The position numbers were made by a program, and so were the translations under genes. This document shows positions 53,849 through 62,404 of a stretch of DNA of 64,000 nt, one piece after another. The DNA lies in contig JAQXTA010000015.1 in the NCBI GenBank assembly GCA_029219245.1, positions 62,001 to 126,000 of the forward strand, in the 5' to 3' direction. The notes below the pieces were generated by a model. That model saw only the letters and a program-made list of their open reading frames with translations. It was not told where the DNA came from and did not search any database. This DNA comes from Lachnospiraceae bacterium (GTDB taxonomy: Bacteria; Bacillota; Clostridia; Lachnospirales; Lachnospiraceae). How positions within the stretch are numbered: position 1 is the stretch's first letter; the number at the start of each line of letters is the position of its first letter.

Positions 53849-54626
53849 TTCCGGCATCCTCCGCGCCTTCCGCTGCCTCTCTGTTAACGATTATAGTTCC
53901 GAAAATATTATCAGAACCAAGCAATACTGATGAAAAATCCGGCTGCACATACTCTTTGCCTTCCTGTCCCGGCACGCAATACATATTAATGGTTGTAGAA
54001 CCAATCAAAAGACCTGTTGTGTCATCATATGCTACCGTCATGCTTTCAATTGCCATACGGTTTGTCTGTGCTACATAATTCTTCACACTTCTTTTCAGTC
54101 CATCATAGGACACTTCATAATTCATCGTTGCCTGCCTGTTCTGCAAAGTGCCAATTGTCGGAGTTGTCTGCGCTGTCGCATCCGTTGCAGAGGCATCTGC
54201 TGATGTTTCATCCGTTGTTGTGTTCTCTGACACAATAATTTCAGTATTGTTCTGTGTATTTGCAATATAACCGGAAAAATCCACTTCCACTTTTGGTTCT
54301 ATTGTCATACTGACAACATCCATCGGTGCAACAAGTTCCTGATTAATCGCTGCCAGAATACAATCCTCTTCCTTCACATCCACCGGAAATACCTGATAAA
54401 TATCCTTGATTTCCTTTTCCATTCTCTCGGTTTCCGAAATATAAAAATCTTTATTATTAGACCATTCTGTCAATTGCACCACTTGGGCCTGCAAGTTGAT
54501 ATTCTCATTCATCATGACTTCCGTTTTTTCCATCAAAGGCTGAAATACGAAGAAAAAGGAGCATACAGCCGCGAGAACCCCTGCAAAACCAATTAAAAGA
54601 TATATATCTCTTTTTGATATCTTCAT
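53814..54626 (-). CDS. PilO-like pilus assembly protein
   Basis: From the ATG at 54626 (GAGGAGG site) the protein has 270 residues: a short cytoplasmic N-terminus (MKISKRDIYLLIGF), one membrane segment (about 8-28), a coiled-coil region (about 30-65) and an extracytoplasmic ferredoxin-like domain, then an acidic Glu-rich tail. This is the PilO layout, and the gene follows PilM-PilN as expected. Sequence identity is too low to judge by eye. Confidence 0.78.
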   Translation of the reverse strand: MKISKRDIYLLIGFAGVLAAVCSFFFVFQPLMEKTEVMMNENINLQAQVVQLTEWSNNKDFYISETERMEKEIKDIYQVFPVDVKEEDCILAAINQELVAPMDVVSMTIEPKVEVDFSGYIANTQNNTEIIVSENTTTDETSADASATDATAQTTPTIGTLQNRQATMNYEVSYDGLKRSVKNYVAQTNRMAIESMTVAYDDTTGLLIGSTTINMYCVPGQEGKEYVQPDFSSVLLGSDNIFGTIIVNREAAEGAEDAGNDNEESEETTE

Positions 54627-54630
54627 GATT

Positions 54631-56310
54631 CTATTCCTCCTCTTCCTCTGCATCATCCAGTTCCAATGGTGAATATGCCGCACCAACTGTAAAGTTAACA
54701 GCACTGATACCGCTTTCAGCATCTTCCTCCACCGTTAATGCCGTTACCGTTACCGTTGCCGGAATTAGGCTTTTAAATGTTCTCAACTGTTCTACGGTTG
54801 CCGCTGCCTCACTCTTACTGCTGACTTTCATATTAATTGCAAGCGTTGTCTTATCACAAGTAAATGAGACCACATTTACATCTGCCGGAAGCTTCTGCTC
54901 CAGTTCCACAAAAAATTCATAGAGTGAATCATTCCGGCTTTCTGTTGCCCGGTACATCGCTTTTACCTGACTATAAGTATTCAACTGGCTCGTATAGTTG
55001 TTATAAACCTCAACAATCGGCGACAGCTCATTTACCTGCCTATGTAACTCCGCATTCACCTTTGCCATTCCGATATAAGAAATCAGCGAAAAGCCAATCA
55101 ACACAATCGAAGCAAGTATGCCGACTCCCAGTACAACAAAAGCAATTGTTCCTCCGTTTACAGAACCCTTTTTGGCACTTTGCGTACCGCTTTTTCCCTT
55201 GGACTGTTCTCCTTCCGGTTTAAAACCTACCGGAGCAATGGCTGCACCGATACAGGTTAAATACTCACCAAAGAATCCTTCTTTAAAATATTTCTCAATA
55301 TTAGAACCTTCGATATGGTTGATAACCGTAACCTCGTGATTGATTTCAGCCGCTAACAGTGCATCCATTCCCTGGAAATCTGCTCCCATACCGGTTATCA
55401 TTACCCGGTCAATTGATGCTTCACTGTTTCTTGATAAATAAAAATCAATTACCCTTGCAATACCACCGACCAGTGGATTTAATGCTGCCGCAACCTCATT
55501 TTGCAGCTTTCCTAAAGCATCCGGTTCCTCATCCGTTATATTTTCGATTACGACATCATCTGCTGTCTGTGGCAAAGCAATACAAGGATTGGATTTTATA
55601 ACATCGATTACCTGCCGTACATTCCGCAGCTGTCCCCATATCAGGCTGTCCTGTACTGTCTGGATTGCTTCCTCTACTCCATAAGACACATTTCGGGTAA
55701 AAGCAATTTTCTGGTCTTGTATAACCATAACCAGCGTAGAGCGTTCTTCTATTTTGACAATCAGATGTGTACCTTTCGCACATTCGCCTTTTACTACCTG
55801 GAATAAGCTGTTACCAACATAATCAATTCCTGCCACCTCTAAACGCAATGCCGCCGCCAGCTCATAATATCCCTTTAACATTGCTGCCGGAGCTGCTAAC
55901 ACAAGCAGCTTATACTGCTGACTTCCTTTTGTTTCACCAATTGTTTCCAGAATGCTGTAGGCCAACTGATACTGGCTTAAATCTACCGGAAAATAATCCG
56001 ATGCATTTGCCTTAACCACATCGGCAATCAGTTTCTCCTTAACGAAAGGAATCACAACCTCACGGCTGGCAATCTTTGCCGAAGAAACCGAGAAAATAAC
56101 CTGTTTTGCTTTTACCTTATTTTCCTGCAGTGCTTTCCGCAATCCCTCTACATAGTGAGGCTGTAACTGCAACACTCCATCGTTTAATACCCCATCCAGT
56201 GTCGGGACGGTAAAACTGTTATATACCTTATTGGATTTAGATTTATAATCCACTTCACAGACACGTGTCAATGAATAACCAATTTCAATACTGATTACTC
56301 TGCCAGCCAT
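54631..56310 (-). CDS. PilM-PilN fusion protein of type IV pilus
   Basis: PilM is an actin-like cytoplasmic protein and PilN a single-pass partner; together with PilO they align the pilus machine. Residues about 1-345 are PilM-like (VISIEIGYSLTRVCEV; IDRVMITGMGADFQGMDALL). After a short basic linker comes a membrane segment (TIAFVVLGVGILASIVLIGF, about 380-400), a coiled coil (VNAELHRQVNELSPIVEVYN) and a PilN periplasmic-type ferredoxin fold (LPADVNVVSFTCDKTTLAIN). No stop codon or frame break separates the halves, so the two proteins are fused. The ATG at 56310 has an AAGGAGG site. Confidence 0.85.
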   Translation of the reverse strand: MAGRVISIEIGYSLTRVCEVDYKSKSNKVYNSFTVPTLDGVLNDGVLQLQPHYVEGLRKALQENKVKAKQVIFSVSSAKIASREVVIPFVKEKLIADVVKANASDYFPVDLSQYQLAYSILETIGETKGSQQYKLLVLAAPAAMLKGYYELAAALRLEVAGIDYVGNSLFQVVKGECAKGTHLIVKIEERSTLVMVIQDQKIAFTRNVSYGVEEAIQTVQDSLIWGQLRNVRQVIDVIKSNPCIALPQTADDVVIENITDEEPDALGKLQNEVAAALNPLVGGIARVIDFYLSRNSEASIDRVMITGMGADFQGMDALLAAEINHEVTVINHIEGSNIEKYFKEGFFGEYLTCIGAAIAPVGFKPEGEQSKGKSGTQSAKKGSVNGGTIAFVVLGVGILASIVLIGFSLISYIGMAKVNAELHRQVNELSPIVEVYNNYTSQLNTYSQVKAMYRATESRNDSLYEFFVELEQKLPADVNVVSFTCDKTTLAINMKVSSKSEAAATVEQLRTFKSLIPATVTVTALTVEEDAESGISAVNFTVGAAYSPLELDDAEEEEE

Positions 56311-56392
56311 GAAAACGTCCTCCTTCTGTCTTCCTCTTTTATGCAATAAACCTGCCGGTCTTTTTCCAGGCAGGTGATTATTCTACTTTTTT

Positions 56393-57148
56393 CTATAAAA
56401 AAAATCCCATATACCATTGCAACAAATCTTCTCCCCAAAGCATTGCAATAAAAATGCCCATAGAAAGGTATGGTCCAAGCGCCAGCACATGACTTTCATG
56501 ACTGATTTTCATGCGAATTACATGAATCACTGCACCAAGAACACAACCTATTGCAAATGCAAGGATAATCATTTTCCATCCAAGCACAAGTCCTGCGACC
56601 GCCATCAGCTTGACATCACCGCCGCCGATTCCACGTCCTTTGGTCGCATAATATAAAATCATAAGAAAAATACTGACAGAAAAGAAGCCAATCAGATAGG
56701 TCAACCAGTTCTGATAGTCCGTTGCCACTCTAATCAGCCCCAGTGCCAGTATGAAGAGATTGATTCCAAAAGGAATCTCATAAGTTCTGAAATCAATTAC
56801 ACTCAAAATAATCAATGCGGATGTCAGCAGACAGTAGAGTAGGGATGCTACATTAACGCCATTCATCCAGACAATGATTCCATATAAAATTCCATTTGCC
56901 GCTTCCACAAGCGGATACTGGATTGATAAACGTGCCTTACAATAGCGGCACTTGCCCCCGAGCGCAAGATAGCTGAATAAGGGAAACAAATCGTACCATT
57001 TCAGCGGATGCCCACAATTCATACAATGGGAACGTACCTTGACAATATCCTCTTTTTTCGGAATCCGGTAAATGCAGACATTCATGAAACTGCCGATTAC
57101 AATTCCATATAAAAAAATAATCAGATATAACAAAATGTTTGGGAGCAT
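56393..57148 (-). CDS. pilD: Type IV prepilin peptidase
   Basis: This enzyme cleaves prepilin leaders and often N-methylates the mature end. The 251 residues have an N-terminal domain with two CxxC zinc pairs (CMNCGHPLKW, GGKCRYCKARL), about seven membrane segments, and the catalytic Asp residues in LSVIDFRTYEIP and GIGGGDVKLMAV. It lies between the major pilin and the PilM-PilN gene. It should process all four canonical prepilins of the operon. Confidence 0.95.
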   Translation of the reverse strand: MLPNILLYLIIFLYGIVIGSFMNVCIYRIPKKEDIVKVRSHCMNCGHPLKWYDLFPLFSYLALGGKCRYCKARLSIQYPLVEAANGILYGIIVWMNGVNVASLLYCLLTSALIILSVIDFRTYEIPFGINLFILALGLIRVATDYQNWLTYLIGFFSVSIFLMILYYATKGRGIGGGDVKLMAVAGLVLGWKMIILAFAIGCVLGAVIHVIRMKISHESHVLALGPYLSMGIFIAMLWGEDLLQWYMGFFL

Positions 57149-57182
57149 AATTTTTTCCTTTTACATATTAAAAAGCAAATTT

Positions 57183-57221
57183 GGTTACAAGTCCAATTAA
57201 GTGCAAATCAGACTTGTAACC
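57183..57221 (-). other. Strong hairpin downstream of the major pilin gene
   Basis: A perfect 11-bp stem GGTTACAAGTC/GACTTGTAACC has a 17-base loop in the 154-base gap between the pilin and pilD genes. It lacks a T run directly after it (AAATTTGCTTTTT follows). It may protect the pilin mRNA or partially terminate transcription, so that pilin outnumbers the other products. Confidence 0.6.
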
Positions 57222-57302
57222 TTATATTTGTTTTATGAAATAACGGTTTCTTCGCTACTCTGTAGTGATTGCGTAAGGTAGGTATAAATACGAAGTATAG
57301 GT

Positions 57303-57734
57303 TTAGCTATTGCCCTGTGTATCCGGAACATTTGAATTAACTTTCCAAATTTTGCCATCATACTTCAGTTCAATTTCTATTCCTCCGGTAACACCCTTGA
57401 ATAACTTAGACTGGAATTTAAAATCTTTACTTGTATCCATAAGTCCTGCATCCGATAATGCCGTTTTTAAATCAGCATCAATCGTAATTTTACCAGTTGT
57501 TTGATCAGATGTAACCTTATATGATGTTTTAGTTAAATTTACATCCGGATCAGAAGCAAGTACCTGCATAACACCTACAAATTCATCTGCTGTCTGAGCA
57601 TCTGCTGAAACTCTGGATTTTTCAACATACTTTAAGTACTGTGGTGCAAGAACTGCTACCAAAACTACCATGATAGCAACAACGATGATAAGTTCTACCA
57701 AGGAAAAACCTTTGTTATTCATTTCCTTTTTCAT
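57303..57734 (-). CDS. pilA: Major type IV pilin
   Basis: A 143-residue pilin with a short basic leader, cleavage site NNKG/FSLVELIIVVAI, Glu5 and the N-terminal helix (LKYVEKSRVSADAQTADEF continues it). The globular part has few aromatic residues and no obvious disulphide pair. It is separated from the genes on both sides by 96 and 154 bases, with a stable hairpin after it, which suits a highly expressed structural subunit. It is the smallest and simplest pilin in the operon. Confidence 0.93.
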   Translation of the reverse strand: MKKEMNNKGFSLVELIIVVAIMVVLVAVLAPQYLKYVEKSRVSADAQTADEFVGVMQVLASDPDVNLTKTSYKVTSDQTTGKITIDADLKTALSDAGLMDTSKDFKFQSKLFKGVTGGIEIELKYDGKIWKVNSNVPDTQGNS

Positions 57735-57830
57735 ATTTTTTCTCTCCTTTTTTCTTTTAAAAATTTATCTTAAATATGACCTTCCCCTACCTTCGGACAT
57801 ATCTAATTCATATGTAATGGCTATTTACCC

Positions 57831-59045
57831 TTATAAGCTATCCAATGCCGAGTACATCGTTACCATTGGTGCCATGACCGCAGCAAGCAATACACCAACA
57901 ATACCCGCCAATACGATGATAATCATTGGTTCCATCGCCGCCATTAGGGACTGCACTGCCATTTCCACTTCTTCCTCATAGTAATCTGCCAGCTTGTTTA
58001 ACATTTCTTCCGTTGAACCGGCTTCCTCACCAATTCCTACCATATGATAAACCATCGGCGGAAACAGCTTACAGGACTGCAACGGCTGGGATAACGGTAC
58101 ACCGATAATAATCTGCTGTACCGCATCTTTTAAAGCTTCTTTAAACCAGATATTTGTCATGGTATCGGCTACAATATCTACCGCCTCTACCAGTGGTACA
58201 CCGGCAGTTAAAAGAGTACTCAAGGTTCTTGCCATCTGGGCAGATGCCGATTTCGTAACCAGATTGGCTACTGCCGGAATCTTAAGTGCCAATTTGCCAA
58301 ATACATGCTTCCCGGAAAATGTTTTTGAATATGCTCTGATAGCAACCACTAAACCAATTATAACGGGAATAATAATAAACCAAAACTTTTTAATAAAATC
58401 ACTCATAGCTATAACTGCTAAGGTAATCCCCGGTAATTCCGCTCCAAGTTCTGCGAACATATCCGTATATTTTGGAATAACAACAACAAGCATCAAAATA
58501 ACAACCGCCACTGCTACCACTGCTACCACAATCGGGTAAATCATAGCTTTTTTTACTAATGCCTGCGTTTTGGCAGATTTTTCAAACTGCACTGCCATTC
58601 GTTCCATCGCCGTATCCAGACTACCGGACGCCTCACCGGCTCTCGCCATCTGAACTAACAGTTCCGGGAACACCTTGGGGTGTTTGGCAAGGGAATCAGC
58701 AAAGGTTTCCCCTTTCTCTACATCCGCTTTTACGGCAAACAGTGCCTTCTGCATCTTCTTATTCTCGGTCTGTTCTGCCAGCATACTCATAGTTTGTATA
58801 ATCGTAACACCGGCTCTTGTAATACTGGAAAACTGTCTACAGAACACCGCCATGTCTCTGGGTGTCGGATTGCCTCCAAAATCCAAGCTGATATCCTTAG
58901 TCAAAGCGTTCTGTTCCGTTACCTCCAGCACAATCAATCCTTGTGCTTTCAGTTCCCGCTTTACCTGTTCTTCATTATCCGCTTCTTTACTTCCTTTTAT
59001 TTCTTTACCACTTTTGTCAATGGCTACAAAGCCCCAGGCAGCCAT
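57831..59045 (-). CDS. pilC: Type II secretion/type IV pilus platform protein (PilC/GspF)
   Basis: The inner-membrane platform protein on which pili are built. The 404 residues contain two GspF repeats, with FCRQFSSITRAGVTIIQTMS and RTLSTLLTAGVPLVEAVD, each followed by membrane segments (three in total). The N-terminal part (FVAIDKSGKEIKG) is also typical. It is the first gene behind the pilus promoter. Normally a PilB ATPase gene precedes pilC; none is here. Confidence 0.95.
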   Translation of the reverse strand: MAAWGFVAIDKSGKEIKGSKEADNEEQVKRELKAQGLIVLEVTEQNALTKDISLDFGGNPTPRDMAVFCRQFSSITRAGVTIIQTMSMLAEQTENKKMQKALFAVKADVEKGETFADSLAKHPKVFPELLVQMARAGEASGSLDTAMERMAVQFEKSAKTQALVKKAMIYPIVVAVVAVAVVILMLVVVIPKYTDMFAELGAELPGITLAVIAMSDFIKKFWFIIIPVIIGLVVAIRAYSKTFSGKHVFGKLALKIPAVANLVTKSASAQMARTLSTLLTAGVPLVEAVDIVADTMTNIWFKEALKDAVQQIIIGVPLSQPLQSCKLFPPMVYHMVGIGEEAGSTEEMLNKLADYYEEEVEMAVQSLMAAMEPMIIIVLAGIVGVLLAAVMAPMVTMYSALDSL

Positions 59046-59087
59046 AGTGTAACCTCCATGTATAAACTGTTCAAAAAGAACATCATT

Positions 59088-59116
59088 ATTATACTATTTT
59101 CAGCAATATTTTACAA
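59088..59116 (-). promoter_or_regulatory. Sigma-A promoter of the pilus operon
   Basis: The minus strand reads TTGTAA (59116-59111), 17 bases, TATAAT (59093-59088), 42 bases before the pilC ATG. The leader would be only about 35 bases, leaving no room for a riboswitch. Confidence 0.75.
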
Positions 59117-59223
59117 GTATTTTACAACTAAAGACTATAATTATTTTACACTATATTCAGAACAGCACTTCACTCTCTACTATGATATGCTTGTCATGCC
59201 TGTCATAGACGTTGATACACACC

Positions 59224-59258
59224 AAAAAGGTTGTCCCTCAAATCACCGGACAACCTTT
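59224..59258 (-). terminator. Intrinsic terminator after the Rpn-like gene
   Basis: An 11-bp stem (AAAGGTTGTCC with GGACAACCTTT) has an 11-base loop and is followed by TT on the minus strand after the stem T residues. It lies in the 289-base gap before pilC; the remainder of that gap is AT-rich with the pilC promoter and nothing else I can recognise. Confidence 0.75.
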
Positions 59259-59334
59259 CAATATGAATGATTTCATAATATATGCTGTTTTATATATGCT
59301 ATTTTTCTTCTTACTTTTCTGCTTGCTTTCTCAG

Positions 59335-60315
59335 TTATAAATTTTTCTTCTTGTTGTCTGCCTCAAGAACAGCTTTGGCACGTTCATAGGCTTCAAGCTC
59401 TACATCAAGTATATTGCACGCCTGTTCTAAATTGATGTTAAGCTTTTCCATAGCTGATTCAACATTTTTGAGAAGCATTTTATTTTGTCCCGAATCATAT
59501 CCTTCAACTTTGCCACTCTCATAGCCATCCTCATACAGAGTTTTCCTCACATATTCTTCATTACATTCATAAATTGACATAGCGATTACCTCCGCTTTCT
59601 GCTCCAGCAGAAATTCCTTCAACACATCTTCCCGGATGCAGGTTTCCACCGCTTCTTCCACCGCTTCCTGCATGGACATGGTTTCTAAGTTCTTCCGGAT
59701 TTCTGCAATGAAATAGGCATATTCTGCAAGAGGCTTGCATTTTTCCATCAGTTCCTTATTGTGCCCGTAATTGATGTTAATGGTGCGTACCGTCAGTTCC
59801 ATGCATCCTTCCTGATTCCCCTCGAAAGATTCCGACAGCCTCTGTGTGAATTCTTCCTCGGTGCGCTCCGTTCCATTGTAAAAAACAATATATTGCGGTG
59901 CCGGTATCATGATACGCCTTGATACACTTAAATCCACATCCAGGATATAGCTTTTGTACAAGTCTGCAAAATAGAAAAACCCCCGAAGCGGCATATTCGG
60001 GCAGTAGGAGGACTGGTGCTCATACAGGCACATTTCCAAATCGATGATGAAAGAAACATCATTCTTCATCTTCATGAAAATAGCATTCTCCAGGGTATTG
60101 ATGGTCAAATCCTCTTCCTTATCATAAGAGGTTCCGTTCAAGGCATTGTAAAGCTCCAACAGCCGTCTTTTGTCTTTGAACAGCATCCGGAATATCCGGT
60201 CCTTATACTTCCGGTTTACCTTTACCTTGTTTCCTCCTGCGGCATTTACCGTTGTATTGCCTGCTTCTGCCTTGTTTCGTTCTGTGTTGTCTGTCGTTGC
60301 CGTAACGTTTGTCAT
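59335..60315 (-). CDS. Rpn/PD-(D/E)XK nuclease family protein (transposase-like)
   Basis: The 326-residue protein matches the Rpn/PD-(D/E)XK family that is expanded in gut Lachnospiraceae, often labelled as putative transposase. The core nuclease region shows KYKDRIFRMLFKDKRRLLEL near the start, the acidic motif SFIIDLEMCLYEHQSS and LRGFFYFADLYKSYI. The C-terminal part (about 225-326) is Glu/Lys-rich with YESGKVEGYDSG. I choose the ATG at 60315, which has AAAGGAG upstream. No terminal inverted repeats or target duplication were noticed, so I do not call it a mobile element. It has its own promoter and terminator. Confidence 0.82.
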   Translation of the reverse strand: MTNVTATTDNTERNKAEAGNTTVNAAGGNKVKVNRKYKDRIFRMLFKDKRRLLELYNALNGTSYDKEEDLTINTLENAIFMKMKNDVSFIIDLEMCLYEHQSSYCPNMPLRGFFYFADLYKSYILDVDLSVSRRIMIPAPQYIVFYNGTERTEEEFTQRLSESFEGNQEGCMELTVRTININYGHNKELMEKCKPLAEYAYFIAEIRKNLETMSMQEAVEEAVETCIREDVLKEFLLEQKAEVIAMSIYECNEEYVRKTLYEDGYESGKVEGYDSGQNKMLLKNVESAMEKLNINLEQACNILDVELEAYERAKAVLEADNKKKNL

Positions 60316-60493
60316 ATTCTTTTTTCTCCTTTCGTATACGGGTGCAGGGAACGCCGCTCGTATCAAAAGGTCTGTTTCGCTTCCCTGCTGTTGATTGATT
60401 GGATTGTTAGCAAGGATTCTAAAACAGATAAAATACCATTCCGGTACTCCATAGAAAAAAAGATTTTTCAGACGAATTTCCGTTAGAATTTCA

Positions 60494-60516
60494 TTGCTAT
60501 AAAAGTATCATAGCAA
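60494..60516. promoter_or_regulatory. Inverted repeat overlapping the Rpn promoter
   Basis: TTGCTAT and ATAGCAA flank nine bases and cover the -10 box and likely start of the promoter for the Rpn-like gene. The symmetry and position fit a repressor operator, but no regulator can be named. Confidence 0.4.
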
Positions 60517-60535
60517 CAATGTCAGGAAACGTCAA
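60507..60535 (-). promoter_or_regulatory. Sigma-A promoter of the Rpn-like gene
   Basis: The minus strand reads TTGACG (60535-60530), 17 bases, TATGAT (60512-60507). Both hexamers have five of six matches. The transcript leader to the chosen start is about 185 bases, in which I see nothing else. Confidence 0.7.
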
Positions 60536-60552
60536 GACAATTTTAGGATTAT

Positions 60553-61704
60553 TTATCTGCCACCTACCTGAAACCGTTTATACTTCCTGTTTCCAAACCA
60601 GATAAGCAGTATACTTATCAGAATATAACAAATCGGAGCAAACTGGAAGTTCGTCAGATAACCGCCCATAAAAGGTATCAGCCTGTCTTCCAGAAACTGC
60701 CAGGGTGCCAGAATCCGGATTGGCAGCAATTCATAAATCTGGGATATTATCCGGTAGTTTGTCGGTACTTCAAACATCATTACAAACATCATAAATCCCA
60801 TCATCAGTCCCATCGCCGCCACGCTATTGTTCATTACTTCCGACAGAACCATGGCAACAATACCATATAATATGCTGACAATCAAATAGATTACCGTCAG
60901 AAGAAGGACCGCTTCTCCCATACTTATATTCCGGGAACAGTCCGGCAGTTCCATCTGTATCATGGCACAAAAGCCTTCCCATCCATAGATGTAAAATGTC
61001 GGGATGGCTGTTGTTAGGAAAAACACTACAGCACTTCCAAATGCAAAGGTCACTCCTGCTGCTATTTTGGCAGAATACAGGATGGTCCTTCCGTATTTAC
61101 TGCACAAAATTAGCTGATCCGTTTTACGGGAATGTTCCTCTGAGAAAACGCCAACAAGGCAAATCGCCAGTAACATCAGCATAAAAACATTTAAGCTGTA
61201 TATATTACCAAGCATCATCATATACCCTTCCGTATATCCATAAGCAAAGGGTTTGGAAAGCTTCTTCTCTTTTTCTTCCCAGAAAGACTTTTCCCCTTCG
61301 GTCAGTTTCAATTCTTCCCAAATACCTTGTACATTCTTTTCTCTCTGTTGATACAGGCTTTCCGCATCTACAGTATGTATTTTATCGTGGTCATGCAAAA
61401 TGTCATAGACATAATCATAAATCAGTTCATACATATTATACTTCTCATAGCTTTCCTGCATCTCCTGTAACATCGTATCATCCAGTAATCTTCCGGTAAA
61501 TGCTTCCGCATATCCCTTATCTTCCATGATTTTCTCATAGCCGCTGAGCGATTCTCCTGTCTCAGACTCCCAGTAATAGGTAAACAGGACAGAAATTCCT
61601 GTAAAAAAGCAGACAAGTACCATGACAGCCAGCGCAATACAGACCATTTTCCGTTTAAAAATTTTCTTCATTTCAAAGCCATATAGTGTGCGTAAATTAG
61701 TCAT
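60553..61704 (-). CDS. ABC-2 type transporter permease
   Basis: The 383-residue protein starts MTNLRTLYGFEMKKIFKRKM, the usual opening of ABC-2 permeases. It has one N-terminal membrane segment, a large extracytoplasmic loop (about 50-160) and then five or so membrane segments with TDQLILCSKYGRTILYSAKI. The first ATG overlaps the ATPase stop (ATGACTAA); the substrate is unknown. It forms a transporter with the ATPase upstream. Confidence 0.85.
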   Translation of the reverse strand: MTNLRTLYGFEMKKIFKRKMVCIALAVMVLVCFFTGISVLFTYYWESETGESLSGYEKIMEDKGYAEAFTGRLLDDTMLQEMQESYEKYNMYELIYDYVYDILHDHDKIHTVDAESLYQQREKNVQGIWEELKLTEGEKSFWEEKEKKLSKPFAYGYTEGYMMMLGNIYSLNVFMLMLLAICLVGVFSEEHSRKTDQLILCSKYGRTILYSAKIAAGVTFAFGSAVVFFLTTAIPTFYIYGWEGFCAMIQMELPDCSRNISMGEAVLLLTVIYLIVSILYGIVAMVLSEVMNNSVAAMGLMMGFMMFVMMFEVPTNYRIISQIYELLPIRILAPWQFLEDRLIPFMGGYLTNFQFAPICYILISILLIWFGNRKYKRFQVGGR

Positions 61705-62404
61705 CTTCCTTCTCCTCTCCAAACTGTTTCAAATAAAAGTCCTCCAAGTCCTCGCGGCTGCCATCCCACTTACCTTCGTAAATAAGCTGCCCATCCTTCA
61801 TCATCAAAACACTGTCTGCAATATGCTCCACATCGGAAACAATGTGGGTAGACAGCAGTACAATGCTGTCTTTGCCAAGCTTTGCTATCAGGTTGCGGAA
61901 TCTTACCCGTTCTTTTGGATCTAAGCCCGCCGTCGGCTCATCCAGAATCAAAAGGTCCGGTTCATTTAAAAGTGCCTGTGCTATGCCAAGCCGTTGTTTC
62001 ATGCCGCCCGAATAGGTCTTTATTTTCTTCTTCGCTGCATCTTCCAGTGCCACAAGTTCCAAAAGCTCCTTAGCTTTTTCCTTTGCCTGTGCCCGGTTCA
62101 GCCCTTTTAGTGCTGCCATATAAAGCAGAAAGTCCCATCCGGTAAAATCCGGATAGTAACCAAAGTCCTGTGGCAGATAGCCCAAACGGGAACGGTATTC
62201 TTCTGTTTCCACATCCATACCGTCAAATACAATCGTTCCCCCGGTCGGTTTTAAAATGCCGCACAGCATACGCATAAGCGTAGTTTTACCCGCACCATTT
62301 GCACCAAGCAGTCCATATACACCCTTTTGCAGATGCAGGGAAACGCGGTCGACTGCGATTTTGTTTTTATATTGTTTTGATACTCTGTCTATAACAAGTT
62401 CCAT
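61697..62404 (-). CDS. ABC transporter ATP-binding protein
   Basis: This ATPase energises the ABC-2 permease. The 235 residues show Walker A (LLGANGAGKTTLMRM), the Q loop, the signature YSGGMKQRLGIAQALL, Walker B (LLILDEPTAGLDP) and the H loop (LLSTHIVSDVE). It is of the CcmA/bacitracin-type exporter group. I choose the ATG at 62404 with GGAGGA upstream; a longer frame starts at 62485 but overlaps the upstream gene by nearly 100 bases. Confidence 0.95.
   Translation of the reverse strand: MELVIDRVSKQYKNKIAVDRVSLHLQKGVYGLLGANGAGKTTLMRMLCGILKPTGGTIVFDGMDVETEEYRSRLGYLPQDFGYYPDFTGWDFLLYMAALKGLNRAQAKEKAKELLELVALEDAAKKKIKTYSGGMKQRLGIAQALLNEPDLLILDEPTAGLDPKERVRFRNLIAKLGKDSIVLLSTHIVSDVEHIADSVLMMKDGQLIYEGKWDGSREDLEDFYLKQFGEEKEDD

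Noticed and set aside
59046..59120. c-di-GMP riboswitch before the pilus operon, as in some clostridia
   Set aside because: The predicted leader is only about 35 bases, too short for either class of c-di-GMP riboswitch.
59335..60315. Mobile element call for the Rpn/transposase-like gene
   Set aside because: No terminal repeats or target duplication were seen around it, and the family name does not prove mobility.
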